The notes under the pieces are model-generated. The model worked only from the letters and a program-made list of their open reading frames with translations, had not been told where the DNA came from and did not search any database. From Spirochaeta sp. (GTDB lineage Bacteria; Spirochaetota; Spirochaetia; DSM-27196; SLAA01): DNA of 11,446 nt. The stretch lies in assembly GCA_020201015.1 (NCBI GenBank), contig JAIVHN010000056.1, positions 1-11,446 of the forward strand, read 5' to 3'. Made by a program: the position numbers and the translations under genes. Position 1 is the first letter of the stretch. The number at the start of each line of letters is the position of its first letter. Shown here piece by piece: positions 1 to 6,922 of this stretch.

Positions 1-1
1 C

Positions 2-505
2 GATATTCCCAGACCCATGCAACCGGACCTTGGACACGCGGTAAACAAACGCGCCGACTCCCTGGGCCGCGAGCTCAGCGCTGCAGAGATCTACGACCTC
101 TTTACCGAGGCCTACCTAAACAAAAGCGAGCCACTTGAGATACAACAATTTCGCATCCTGACGAGCGAGGCACTGAACCACGACATTAATTGTGAGGCAG
201 TTATAAACTTTCAGGGTGAAATACACACCTTGCCGGGCAACGGGAAAGGGCCTATTGATGCCTTTGCCGCAGCCATCAAGGATATGCCCTGGCCAAAGTT
301 CAGACTAGTGAACTTCATGGAGCAGGCAATTGGGTCCGGGTCCGATGCCGACGCGGCAGCGTTTGTACAAATTGAAACTGAATCTGGCAAAACGGTGTGG
401 GGTGCCGGGGTTGATAGCGACATTAACATGGCCGGGCTGCTGGCCATGGTCAGCGCCTACAACCGTTCGTTCGTGACCTCGGGTGCCGCAGTCCCAGTCG
501 AATAG
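2..505 (+). CDS. leuA: 2-isopropylmalate synthase, type 2, C-terminal part (5' end outside window)
   Basis: The reading frame is open from base 2 and ends at TAG 503-505, so this is the 3' end of a longer gene. The in-window 167 residues cover the junction after the catalytic barrel (IPRPMQPDLGHAV, then ELSAAEIYDLFTEAYL) and the C-terminal LeuA allosteric/dimerisation domain (GNGKGPIDAFAAAI, EQAIGSGSDADAAAFVQIE, WGAGVDSDINMAGLLAMVSAYNR). These motifs are typical of type 2 alpha-isopropylmalate synthases, which condense acetyl-CoA with 2-oxoisovalerate in the first committed step of leucine synthesis; the C-terminal domain is where leucine usually binds for feedback inhibition. The ATG at 17 is an internal methionine, not a start. 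The HMGL catalytic barrel is outside the window, so a related synthase (homocitrate or citramalate) cannot be formally excluded, but the domain and the final SAYNR favour LeuA. It heads a + strand gene run. Confidence 0.88.
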   Translation, partial: DIPRPMQPDLGHAVNKRADSLGRELSAAEIYDLFTEAYLNKSEPLEIQQFRILTSEALNHDINCEAVINFQGEIHTLPGNGKGPIDAFAAAIKDMPWPKFRLVNFMEQAIGSGSDADAAAFVQIETESGKTVWGAGVDSDINMAGLLAMVSAYNRSFVTSGAAVPVE

Positions 506-529
506 ATTCCTTAGCGTGTTTATTGCGCA

Positions 530-577
530 CTGCGGCACGGCAGCTTGGGACAACAGCCCCGGTAGCCGTTGCCGCAG
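530..577 (+). promoter_or_regulatory. Hairpin in leader between leuA and the next gene
   Basis: An 8-bp perfect inverted repeat (CTGCGGCA at 530-537, TGCCGCAG at 570-577) extends inward by CGGC/GCCG with a one-base bulge. It lies in the 98-bp gap between the leuA stop and the preferred ATG of the next gene. No T-run follows, so it does not look like an intrinsic terminator; it could be an RNA processing or attenuation structure. Function is not shown. Confidence 0.35.
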
Positions 578-603
578 CCCTCGTTCTAGGCTATTTTGTA
601 GCC

Positions 604-1686
604 ATGGAGCATAAAATCATCATACTTGATGGAGACCAAACGGGACAGGAACTGCTAAATGAAGCGCTACGTGTACTGGACCCAACGGTAATCCACCTTG
701 AACTTGAGTTTGAACATTTCGACCTTAGTCTAGAGAATAGGCGTGCCACCAACAATGCGGTGGTGTATGACGCGGCTGCGGCCATGCGGCGTTCGCGGCT
801 CTCGCTCAAGGCTGCAACTATTACTCCGGAGAAGCAGGGAGATGTCGGCAGCCCCAACAAAATTCTGCGCGAAGAAATGGACGCTCAGGTAATTCTGCGA
901 ACCGGACGACGCATACCAGGTGTTCGGCCTATTGCTGGAGTCTATGCGCCAATCAGCGTTGTGCGCATGGCTCGTGACGATGCCTATGGGGCCGAGGAGC
1001 ACCGCGAGGGGACACCGGGTGCGCCGGATGAGAAAGCCTACCGCACCGAGAAAATATCTCGTGGCGTCTGCCGCGCGGTTGCCGAGTATGCCTTCCAGCA
1101 TGCCCGCAAGAGTTCGGCCAAGGTTTTCGGCGGGCCAAAGTTCACGGTAAGCCCAACCTACGAAGGTATGTTCAAAGAAGAGCTCGATGCCGCCGCAGAA
1201 CGCCATGCCGATGTTGTCTATGACCCCCAGTTGATTGATGCCACCTTTGCCTTACTTCTGGCCACTACCGGTGAGCCCTTAGTTATTCCCAGCCTCAACC
1301 GAGACGGTGACCTGCTTTCTGATCTGGTGCTTCAGATGTTCGGCTCCATTGCCGGTGCCGAGTCGTTAGTTATATCTTTAGATGAGGCTGGCAAGATTAG
1401 TTGTGTAATGGCGGAAGCTCCACATGGGACCGCTCCGGGACTCATGGGTAAAAACGTTGCAAACCCTATGGCTATGATTTTTGCCGCCGCTTCGTTACTG
1501 TCGTACGTAGATGACTCGGCGGCACGCAAGGCAGGCCGAGCCATGTATGAGGCAACATTGGAGGCCGTATTCGACGGTATACGCACCTCGGATATCGGAG
1601 GGTCGGCTGCCACAACGGAGTTCACCGACGAGGTGATCCGTCGTGTTCGCAACAAACTTGAGATATGGTCCTCGCTCTCGGACTAG
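604..1686 (+). CDS. Isocitrate/isopropylmalate dehydrogenase family protein, isocitrate-like substrate site
   Basis: A 360-residue NAD(P)-dependent beta-decarboxylating dehydrogenase. Family landmarks: DGDQTG at 9-14, substrate arginines R89, R99 and R121, catalytic Y128 (DAYGAEE) and K179 (GGPKF), metal aspartates D212, D236 and D240 (NRDGDLLSD), and the nucleotide loop HGTAP 274-278 with NVANP after it. Its position after leuA suggests 3-isopropylmalate dehydrogenase, but residues 83-99 read S-P-N-x3-R-x-E-x-D-x5-R, matching the S-x-N...R...R pattern that contacts isocitrate in isocitrate dehydrogenases. The KAATITPE segment (69-76) resembles that of eukaryote-type NADP-IDH. The K-Y pair after HGTAP in E. 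coli NADP-IDH is absent (G-L here), suggesting NAD use. The start is the ATG at 604, because the fold begins there; a TTG at 523 would add a non-homologous 27-residue hydrophobic stretch without a visible ribosome site. Confidence 0.82.
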   Translation: MEHKIIILDGDQTGQELLNEALRVLDPTVIHLELEFEHFDLSLENRRATNNAVVYDAAAAMRRSRLSLKAATITPEKQGDVGSPNKILREEMDAQVILRTGRRIPGVRPIAGVYAPISVVRMARDDAYGAEEHREGTPGAPDEKAYRTEKISRGVCRAVAEYAFQHARKSSAKVFGGPKFTVSPTYEGMFKEELDAAAERHADVVYDPQLIDATFALLLATTGEPLVIPSLNRDGDLLSDLVLQMFGSIAGAESLVISLDEAGKISCVMAEAPHGTAPGLMGKNVANPMAMIFAAASLLSYVDDSAARKAGRAMYEATLEAVFDGIRTSDIGGSAATTEFTDEVIRRVRNKLEIWSSLSD

Positions 1687-1728
1687 ATTAAAGCAGATCA
1701 TCATAGTTCAGCAGGTTGACCACCCAAC

Positions 1729-1733
1729 GGGAG
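1729..1733 (+). promoter_or_regulatory. Ribosome binding site that fixes a TTG start
   Basis: GGGAG seven bases before the TTG at 1741. It supports that non-ATG start, which is also needed to keep the conserved N-terminal strand (KVYVTDD) of the dehydrogenase. Confidence 0.6.
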
Positions 1734-1740
1734 CACAACA

Positions 1741-2703
1741 TTGAAGACAAAGGTATATGTAACGGACGACCGTTATGGTGACTACAGCATAGAGCAGGAA
1801 ATTTTAGCCGAGGTCGATGCAGAGATAGTGGTGTGCGACCTTCACGACCCGGCCACAGCCAAGACAACCTTGGCCAAGGCAGATGCTATCCTCCTCAACC
1901 TTTTTGATATGAATGCCGACATCATTGCCAGCCTCAAGAACTGCCGGGTAATCTCACGTTACGGCGTAGGCATAGACAATGTAGATGTAACGGCAGCTAC
2001 CAAGGCAGGCATTTGGGTAGCTCGCGTTCCGAGCTACTGTGTAGATGAGGTTGCCGTCCACACAATCGGACTACTTCTGAGCGCAATCCGCCGCATTCCA
2101 GTAAGAGACCGCTCGGTCCGTGCCGGAGCTTGGAACTTGCAAAACACTCAGAAAGTACACCGAATGGCCGGACGTCGCCTTGGTATCATTGGCTTTGGGG
2201 CGGTTGGCCGCGAGGTTTACAAACGACTCTCCACCTTTCAGCTTGCAGAGACCCTTGTCTACGATCCATCAAAGGATCCTGATTTCGTGCGGGAGGCCGG
2301 TGCCGAACCGGTGCCCTTAAAAACACTGCTGCAAGAAAGCGACTACGTCACTATACATGCGCCGCTATCTGAAGCCACCACCGGGCTCATCGACCGGGAG
2401 AAACTGGCACTCATGAAGCCAGGCGCCATTCTGGTGAATACCGCGCGCGGCAAGATTGTCAATCAAGCGGATCTGGTAGAAGCCTTGCAGGAGGGCCGAC
2501 TCGCCTACGCAGCACTTGATGTTATGGACACCGAGCCTCCTGCAGCCGACGACCCCATTCTCACTTTAGACAACATCATTCTCACCGACCACTGTGCCTA
2601 CTACAGCGAACAGTCCATATCTGAACTTAAGGCCAAGACCGCGTATAACGTACTTGAGGTGCTCAAAGGGCGCTCGCCGGTATATCCGGTTAACGCGGTG
2701 TAG
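1741..2703 (+). CDS. CtBP-like D-isomer-specific 2-hydroxyacid dehydrogenase
   Basis: A 320-residue NAD-dependent 2-hydroxyacid dehydrogenase, starting at TTG with GGGAG seven bases upstream. The N-terminal substrate domain contains SRYGVGIDNVD (72-82). The NAD-binding Rossmann domain has GFGAVG at 151-156 and the strand-end aspartate D175 (VYDP). The catalytic triad is complete: R236 (NTARGKIV), E265 (DVMDTEP) and H284 (TDHCAYYSEQS). The HxAxYSExS ending is typical of the bacterial C-terminal-binding-protein-like branch rather than of SerA, and there is no ACT domain, so 3-phosphoglycerate dehydrogenase is less likely. The substrate is not determined; a 2-oxoacid or 2-hydroxyacid is expected. 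The gene follows the previous one by 54 bp and precedes an acyltransferase gene by 8 bp, suggesting co-transcription. Confidence 0.85.
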   Translation: MKTKVYVTDDRYGDYSIEQEILAEVDAEIVVCDLHDPATAKTTLAKADAILLNLFDMNADIIASLKNCRVISRYGVGIDNVDVTAATKAGIWVARVPSYCVDEVAVHTIGLLLSAIRRIPVRDRSVRAGAWNLQNTQKVHRMAGRRLGIIGFGAVGREVYKRLSTFQLAETLVYDPSKDPDFVREAGAEPVPLKTLLQESDYVTIHAPLSEATTGLIDREKLALMKPGAILVNTARGKIVNQADLVEALQEGRLAYAALDVMDTEPPAADDPILTLDNIILTDHCAYYSEQSISELKAKTAYNVLEVLKGRSPVYPVNAV

Positions 2704-2711
2704 TTGCGCCA

Positions 2712-3902
2712 ATGCCGGTAAACAGCAATCCCTTAGAGCTTGAGTTCCGCGCCTCTATTTCCGAGATCTCTGCCGCAGACTGGAATCGGCTGGCCCGACC
2801 TAATCCCAGTCCGTTTATGGAATGGGAGTGGCTTGCGGCGCTGGAACGCAGCGGCAGCATAACGCCTCAGAACGGTTGGCAGCCCTACCATGCGCTTCTG
2901 CGCCGTGGAGAACAGACGAGCGCGGTGGCACCGCTCTACCTCAAAAGTCATAGTATGGGTGAGTTCGTGTTTGATTTTGCATGGGCAGATGTCGCCGAAC
3001 AAATGGACGTTCCCTACTACCCGAAACTGGTTGGTATGAGTCCCGCTACGCCGTCAGTCTGTTTTCGGCCGCTCATTGCCCCTGCAGAACAGCCGGATGA
3101 GGTACATAGCACGTTGCTTGCGGGAATTGACGTGCTGCTTGAGGAGCTCGAGCTCGGAGCATGTGCCTTTAACTATGTAGAAGAAGGGTTTGCCGACGAG
3201 GCAGAGCGCCACGGCTATATCCGATGGAAACATCAAAACTTTATCTGGGAGAATCCGGGCTTACGCGACTTTGAGGATTATCTTGCGTTATTTCGCAAGA
3301 ACCAACGGCGGAACATTCGGCGAGAGCGGGCTTCAATAGCGCAGCAAGGGCTGGAGATTAGAGTTTTGCAGGGCGCGGAACTCACAGCAGAGCTGCTTAG
3401 ACTCATGAACGCCTACTACCGCAAGACAAACGAGCAGTTTGGCCCCTGGGCCGCTCGCTTTCTCAGCAACGAGTTCTTTCCCTTACTTGGAGAGGCCTCA
3501 GTACGAGAGTTTACCGAACGTAGCGTAGTGATAGTTGCCGCTTATGACGCAAACGCAGGCCCTGATCCAATAGCTCTTAGCTTTCTCGTTAGGAAGGGAG
3601 AGATGCTTTTTGGGCGCTACTGGGGTGCGGCCGCCTTCTATGAGAACCTGCATTTTGAGTTATGTTACTATAGACCTATAGAGTGGGCAATTGCCGAGGG
3701 CATTCGCAGCTTTGATCCCGGTATTGGTTCGGCACACAAGGTGCGCCGCGGTTTTGTCGCCGTTCCCAACTACAGCATGCACCGTTTTCGCGATCCGCGT
3801 ATGAACGCACTGATGGGCATGCACATAAACCGAATCAACGAGATGGAACAACAGCAAATTGACAGCCTCAACGAACTGTCGCCGTTTAGCCGATCATCAT
3901 AG
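2712..3902 (+). CDS. GNAT-type acyltransferase, COG3146 (peptidogalycan biosynthesis-like)
   Basis: A 396-residue protein with the layout of the COG3146/DUF482 family: a proline/aromatic N-terminus (NPSPFMEWEWLAALERSGSI, 31-50), a central FRKNQRRNIRRERA segment (194-207) and a C-terminal acyltransferase core with FGRYWGA (300-306), LHFELCYY (313-320) and HKVRRGF (342-348). Members are related to GNAT and FemAB-type acyltransferases. Names such as peptidogalycan biosynthesis/recognition protein are computational and their true substrates are largely unknown. There is no signal peptide or membrane segment, so it should be cytoplasmic. The ATG lies only 8 bp after the preceding stop with no obvious Shine-Dalgarno, consistent with translational coupling. 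The reading frame is intact. What it acylates, and why it sits in a leucine/2-hydroxyacid gene run, cannot be told from sequence. Confidence 0.8.
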   Translation: MPVNSNPLELEFRASISEISAADWNRLARPNPSPFMEWEWLAALERSGSITPQNGWQPYHALLRRGEQTSAVAPLYLKSHSMGEFVFDFAWADVAEQMDVPYYPKLVGMSPATPSVCFRPLIAPAEQPDEVHSTLLAGIDVLLEELELGACAFNYVEEGFADEAERHGYIRWKHQNFIWENPGLRDFEDYLALFRKNQRRNIRRERASIAQQGLEIRVLQGAELTAELLRLMNAYYRKTNEQFGPWAARFLSNEFFPLLGEASVREFTERSVVIVAAYDANAGPDPIALSFLVRKGEMLFGRYWGAAAFYENLHFELCYYRPIEWAIAEGIRSFDPGIGSAHKVRRGFVAVPNYSMHRFRDPRMNALMGMHINRINEMEQQQIDSLNELSPFSRSS

Positions 3903-3930
3903 GGCATCATACGAAATATCGATGGGATTT

Positions 3931-5088
3931 TTAGGTGCCGCCGGGGCCAGGGATTCTACTGCGTGATGTGCGACGAACAAACTCGTTGGACATTTTGAGG
4001 AACGGCGCCGGATCAATAACGTTCTCACCAAGATGCACCTCAAAGTGCAGGTGAGGACCGGTAGATAGCCCTGACGAGCCTAGAGATCCAATCTGCTGTC
4101 CTTGCTCAACAAGATCCCCTTCCGAGACATTGAGCCGCCGCATATGAGAATAGCGTGTACGGAATCCATAGTTGTGCTGAATAATCACGTTCCAGCCATG
4201 GTTATACTGGTCGTAGGCAGCGTTTATTACCCGACCATTGGCACTGGCAACGAGCGGCACACCTGGGGTATCGGCAATGTCAAAACCTTGATGAAGATAC
4301 CATTGACCGGTGAATGGATGAACGTGGGGTCCAAACTCGAATGTGACGCGGCCACGACCACCAATGAGCGGCCAGCCGTTGGGAATGTTGGTAAGGATGT
4401 CAGCGTGGCTTGAAAGCACACCGTCTATCCGCTCCAGCGGTTCAACCGCACCGGCAAGCACTGCCGAGAGCCTCTTGAGTTCTTCAATTTCGGGGATACT
4501 TGAATTACCGGCAGAGTTCGCGCCAATAAGCTCAACAAGCCCGCTCGACTGCTGGAGGCCGGACGATGATCCGTTGAGACCGATCAGCTCCTCCATAGTT
4601 GCGCCCATGGAAGCTTGCAGGGCCGAACTCCGACCAGCAAGTTCCGAGAGCTCGTTCAAAACAATGTCGAGACTTGCTTGTGCCGACTCTAACTCTCGAG
4701 TACGTTCGTCAAGAACATACTCCTGTTCGTGAGACCCAACTGCAAGGTAGTAAATAGAAAATGCAAGCATGCCAATTACGGCGGAAAGAAAAACGAGCGA
4801 AAGCAGGTTCATGCGGAAGTTAAGCACCCGACTCCCACTATGCGGGACAATTTTAACCGTTATTCCTTGCCAAAAAGTCGACACTATACCGCCAAAACAC
4901 AACATACCTTTTGCTCTCAGCACAGACACAGGATGCGCTCCAAAATTAAGAAAACGCGCGCCCAAACCGCGCACGCCCAAAACTTGCGCACCACTGCGGC
5001 GCTTTGCGTTTAAGTATCGGGCGAAAGCTACTCCGGGTAAACCCGCATTGGGGTAAACCTGGAACTCATGCAGGGTAACCTGCTCCAA
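3931..5088 (-). CDS. Membrane-anchored M23 family metallopeptidase (start uncertain)
   Basis: Up to 385 residues if it starts at the TTG at 5088. The C-terminal LytM/M23 domain has zinc ligands H266 and D270 (HQGFD), H346/H348 (PHLHFE) and the conserved SH at 314-315 (YSHM). This family cleaves peptide crosslinks of peptidoglycan or acts as a cell-division regulator. Before it lie one membrane helix (about 92-118, NLLSLVFLSAVIGMLAFSIYYL) and a coiled-coil-like region (about 122-235), the layout of periplasmic, inner-membrane-anchored M23 proteins. The segment ITVKIVPHSGSRVLNFR just before the helix resembles spirochaete M23 proteins as I recall them. No Shine-Dalgarno precedes the TTG at 5088, and a consensus -10 at 5090-5095 would put transcription start inside the gene, so translation may begin further in, for example at ATG codon 62 (4905). 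The divergent neighbour starts 164 bp away. Confidence 0.85.
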   Translation of the reverse strand: MEQVTLHEFQVYPNAGLPGVAFARYLNAKRRSGAQVLGVRGLGARFLNFGAHPVSVLRAKGMLCFGGIVSTFWQGITVKIVPHSGSRVLNFRMNLLSLVFLSAVIGMLAFSIYYLAVGSHEQEYVLDERTRELESAQASLDIVLNELSELAGRSSALQASMGATMEELIGLNGSSSGLQQSSGLVELIGANSAGNSSIPEIEELKRLSAVLAGAVEPLERIDGVLSSHADILTNIPNGWPLIGGRGRVTFEFGPHVHPFTGQWYLHQGFDIADTPGVPLVASANGRVINAAYDQYNHGWNVIIQHNYGFRTRYSHMRRLNVSEGDLVEQGQQIGSLGSSGLSTGPHLHFEVHLGENVIDPAPFLKMSNEFVRRTSRSRIPGPGGT

Positions 5089-5089
5089 A

Positions 5090-5118
5090 ATTATAACTAG
5101 CTACACTGCATCATACAA
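5090..5118 (-). promoter_or_regulatory. Possible promoter for the M23 peptidase gene
   Basis: On the minus strand TTGTAT (5113-5118) is followed after 17 bases by TATAAT (5090-5095), a perfect -10. A second weaker option, TGGACA (5132-5137) with 16 bases to TATGAT (5110-5115), overlaps it upstream. With the first promoter, RNA would begin about 5083, downstream of the TTG at 5088, implying a later peptidase start. Confidence 0.4.
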
Positions 5119-5185
5119 TAAATACTGGATTTGTCCAGGGTTGTTCAAGCTACAATATACAGGATTGTGGTCGAATCTCAAGTCC

Positions 5186-5212
5186 TTGACAACCAGGGTA
5201 CCATCGTATAAA
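5186..5212 (+). promoter_or_regulatory. Possible promoter for the small membrane protein and EIIA pair
   Basis: A perfect -35 TTGACA (5186-5191) and a good -10 TATAAA (5207-5212) are separated by 15 bases, slightly short. It lies about 40 bp before the ATG at 5253 in the divergent intergenic region and points toward the pair. Confidence 0.45.
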
Positions 5213-5252
5213 CCCTTGGAAAGCGGTACAACCGCAAAGAACGTTATGCATA

Positions 5253-5543
5253 ATGAGTAAGTATATTGTTGCTATACGCGCGCAAGAGCAGCGCGAACGT
5301 CGAATCATGCTTGCGCGAATCGGCACTGTCTTCGCGCTATGTTTCCTCTTTTGGATTGTGCCTGCCCAAGATCTTCATCCGGTCTTCATTGCCGTCGCCG
5401 CGGGGCTCTCGCTGGCCTCGGGGTTTACTCCCAATCTCATACTCGCGTTGCTGGGACTCGGCTTCCTCAGCATGTTTTTATCACGTAAATACTATGTCCT
5501 AAACGCTCCGGACGTGGCCATTCGCAAGACAAGGGGGAACTGA
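5253..5543 (+). CDS. Small hydrophobic membrane protein
   Basis: A 96-residue protein I do not recognise. A basic N-terminus (residues 7-23, rich in R, E and Q) is followed by hydrophobic segments at about 20-38, 43-58 and 60-77, with a basic tail (RKTRGN). It should be an integral membrane protein with two or three helices. It is separated by only 3 bp from the EIIA-like gene downstream, so the two are almost certainly one transcript. Function is unknown: it is too small to be a PTS permease (EIIC), but could anchor or partner the EIIA. The start is the first ATG of the frame; the ribosome site is weak (AAAGA). Confidence 0.7.
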   Translation: MSKYIVAIRAQEQRERRIMLARIGTVFALCFLFWIVPAQDLHPVFIAVAAGLSLASGFTPNLILALLGLGFLSMFLSRKYYVLNAPDVAIRKTRGN

Positions 5544-5546
5544 TAT

Positions 5547-5993
5547 ATGGTTAGTCTACTGAGCTACATTTCCACAGATCGGATAGTCGACATTGACTCG
5601 CAGCAGCGCGAGGAGATACTCAAGCAGCTTATTGCCAAGACTTTGGAGGGCGAGGCATCTGGGCTTCAAGACAAGGTGTACAAAGAGATCACCTCAAAAA
5701 GCCACAAGAAAGAGGTAAACATGGGAAAAGGCTTTGCACTTGCCCATGCACGCATAGAGGGGATAGAGGATATTCGTGTGAGCGTAGGTCTGCTGCCAAA
5801 TAAGATTAAGTACCGTAAGGGCGACCCAGTTCACACAATTTTTTGCATTGCTATCCCTAACGATATGTCCCGCGTCTACCTCAGTCTCATGGCGCGGCTC
5901 ACGCGAATGCTATCACTACCGGATGCAGGCCCTAAGTTTGAAAAGGCTAATCATGTTGAGATTGTTTCTTTTATAGAAGAATTTGAGAAATAA
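5547..5993 (+). CDS. PTS EIIA type 2 / PtsN-like protein
   Basis: A 148-residue stand-alone PTS_EIIA_2 domain, close in size to PtsN (EIIA-Ntr). The GKGFALAHARIEGI stretch (60-73) corresponds to the phosphorylation motif with the active-site histidine at H67; VSVGLLPNKIKY (79-90) and VHTIFCIAIPND (95-106) match the beta-sheet core. As known for the family, the histidine accepts phosphate from HPr/NPr, and the protein either passes it to a sugar-specific EIIB or acts as a regulator. No EIIB, EIIC, rpoN or HPr gene is adjacent, so a regulatory rather than sugar-transport role is more likely (inference). A strong purine-rich ribosome site (AAGGGGGAA) precedes the ATG by a few bases. Co-transcribed with the small membrane protein. 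Confidence 0.82.
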   Translation: MVSLLSYISTDRIVDIDSQQREEILKQLIAKTLEGEASGLQDKVYKEITSKSHKKEVNMGKGFALAHARIEGIEDIRVSVGLLPNKIKYRKGDPVHTIFCIAIPNDMSRVYLSLMARLTRMLSLPDAGPKFEKANHVEIVSFIEEFEK

Positions 5994-6031
5994 AGCCGGG
6001 CCGAGATGCAGGCCGGAGGTACATATCTATA

Positions 6032-6044
6032 GGCCGCTACGGCC
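6032..6044 (+). other. Short GC hairpin between convergent genes
   Basis: GGCCG-CTA-CGGCC is a perfect 5-bp stem with a 3-base loop in the 65-bp convergent gap between the EIIA-like gene and the rhodanese gene. No T-run follows on either strand, so a terminator role is only possible. Confidence 0.3.
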
Positions 6045-6081
6045 CTCGGTGCAGCAACCTAACCGCTACGGCCCTCGGTGC
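6034..6081. repeat. 19-bp direct repeat at the rhodanese gene end
   Basis: CCGCTACGGCCCTCGGTGC occurs at 6034-6052 and identically at 6063-6081, 29 bp apart. The second copy encodes the last residues of the rhodanese (TEGRSG) and the first copy lies just past its stop, as if the gene end were locally duplicated. Confidence 0.85.
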
Positions 6082-6889
6082 CGACGACACCCCAGGGCAG
6101 AAGTTGCCCACCGCGCCGTTGCCAGTCCTGCAGCGAGCCGTCGTACACCCGAACACGCCTGAACCCGGCCAGCCGTGCTGCAAACGCATTGTGCGCCGCA
6201 GAATACCCACAGCCACAATAAAAGATGCATTCCACGTTGGATGTGATTCCTGCCTGCGCAAACACCCGAACCAGGTCTTCCGGTTCGCGCATAACTGGAT
6301 AGCGGGTAACCCGAAAGGTACGCACATAGGGCAGATTTGTGCTCCCGGGAATAGCCCCACGAGCAAACTCCTCTACCGGCAGCGAGTTGCAGACCACTTT
6401 GCTCTCATCATTTAGCCCAAGCAACAGGTAGGTGAAGTCTGCCGTTTTGCTCTCATCGGGAATGGGAAGAAAACTGCCGCGCTGTACTCGCTGTTGTTGC
6501 GGGCTTATTAAACCCACGTTACTGCGCCAAGCCCGCATACCGCCATCCAGAACCCGGACATCGGGATGCCCATAGTAGTCAAGCGCCCACCATAGCCGGG
6601 AGGCCAGGTAGCTCCCCCCCTCGTCGTAAACCACAACGGTAGAGTCGGCATCTATTCCCACGCTCTGAAAAAGCTCGCACGCACGCTGCTCATCTAACAG
6701 CATGTTGGGAACTTCTTCTCCGTTGCTAAGGGTCACACTGTCGTCCAAGTCGGACGGAGCAAGACACACCGCTTCAGGAATGTGATCGCGTTCGTAGGCC
6801 GCACGACCCCGTGCATCAATTATTTTCATGCGATCGCCCGAGAGAACTTTAAAAAGTGTACTTGGCTCAATGAGCAGTTTACGTGCCAC
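6059..6889 (-). CDS. Two-domain rhodanese sulfurtransferase (SseA/thiosulfate type)
   Basis: A 276-residue tandem rhodanese, the usual length for thiosulfate or 3-mercaptopyruvate sulfurtransferases. The inactive N-terminal domain contains KIIDARGRAAYERDHIPEA (22-40), VVVYDEGG and ASRLWWALDYYGH. The C-terminal domain has the active loop C225-G-C-G-Y-S-A and VYDGSLQDW (248-256), so the catalytic cysteine is present. It transfers sulfane sulfur to thiols or cyanide; the CG-type loop does not settle thiosulfate against mercaptopyruvate. In the second domain the usual DAR motif after the first strand is replaced by VCNSLP (166-171). The start is GTG at 6887-6889, chosen because the domain begins there; no clear ribosome site is seen. 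It lies 33 bp downstream of a lipoprotein gene on the same strand, a probable two-gene operon. No signal peptide, so cytoplasmic. Confidence 0.88.
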   Translation of the reverse strand: MARKLLIEPSTLFKVLSGDRMKIIDARGRAAYERDHIPEAVCLAPSDLDDSVTLSNGEEVPNMLLDEQRACELFQSVGIDADSTVVVYDEGGSYLASRLWWALDYYGHPDVRVLDGGMRAWRSNVGLISPQQQRVQRGSFLPIPDESKTADFTYLLLGLNDESKVVCNSLPVEEFARGAIPGSTNLPYVRTFRVTRYPVMREPEDLVRVFAQAGITSNVECIFYCGCGYSAAHNAFAARLAGFRRVRVYDGSLQDWQRRGGQLLPWGVVGTEGRSG

Positions 6890-6922
6890 TTGTTTTAGTA
6901 TAGAGAGCTTAATGAAAAACCG

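Noticed and set aside
523..603. N-terminal extension of the dehydrogenase from TTG 523
   Set aside because: No ribosome site, not homologous to the family, and it overlaps a stable hairpin; the fold starts at ATG 604.
3903..3930. Terminator between the convergent acyltransferase and peptidase genes
   Set aside because: Only 28 bp with no stem; a short T-run alone is not enough.
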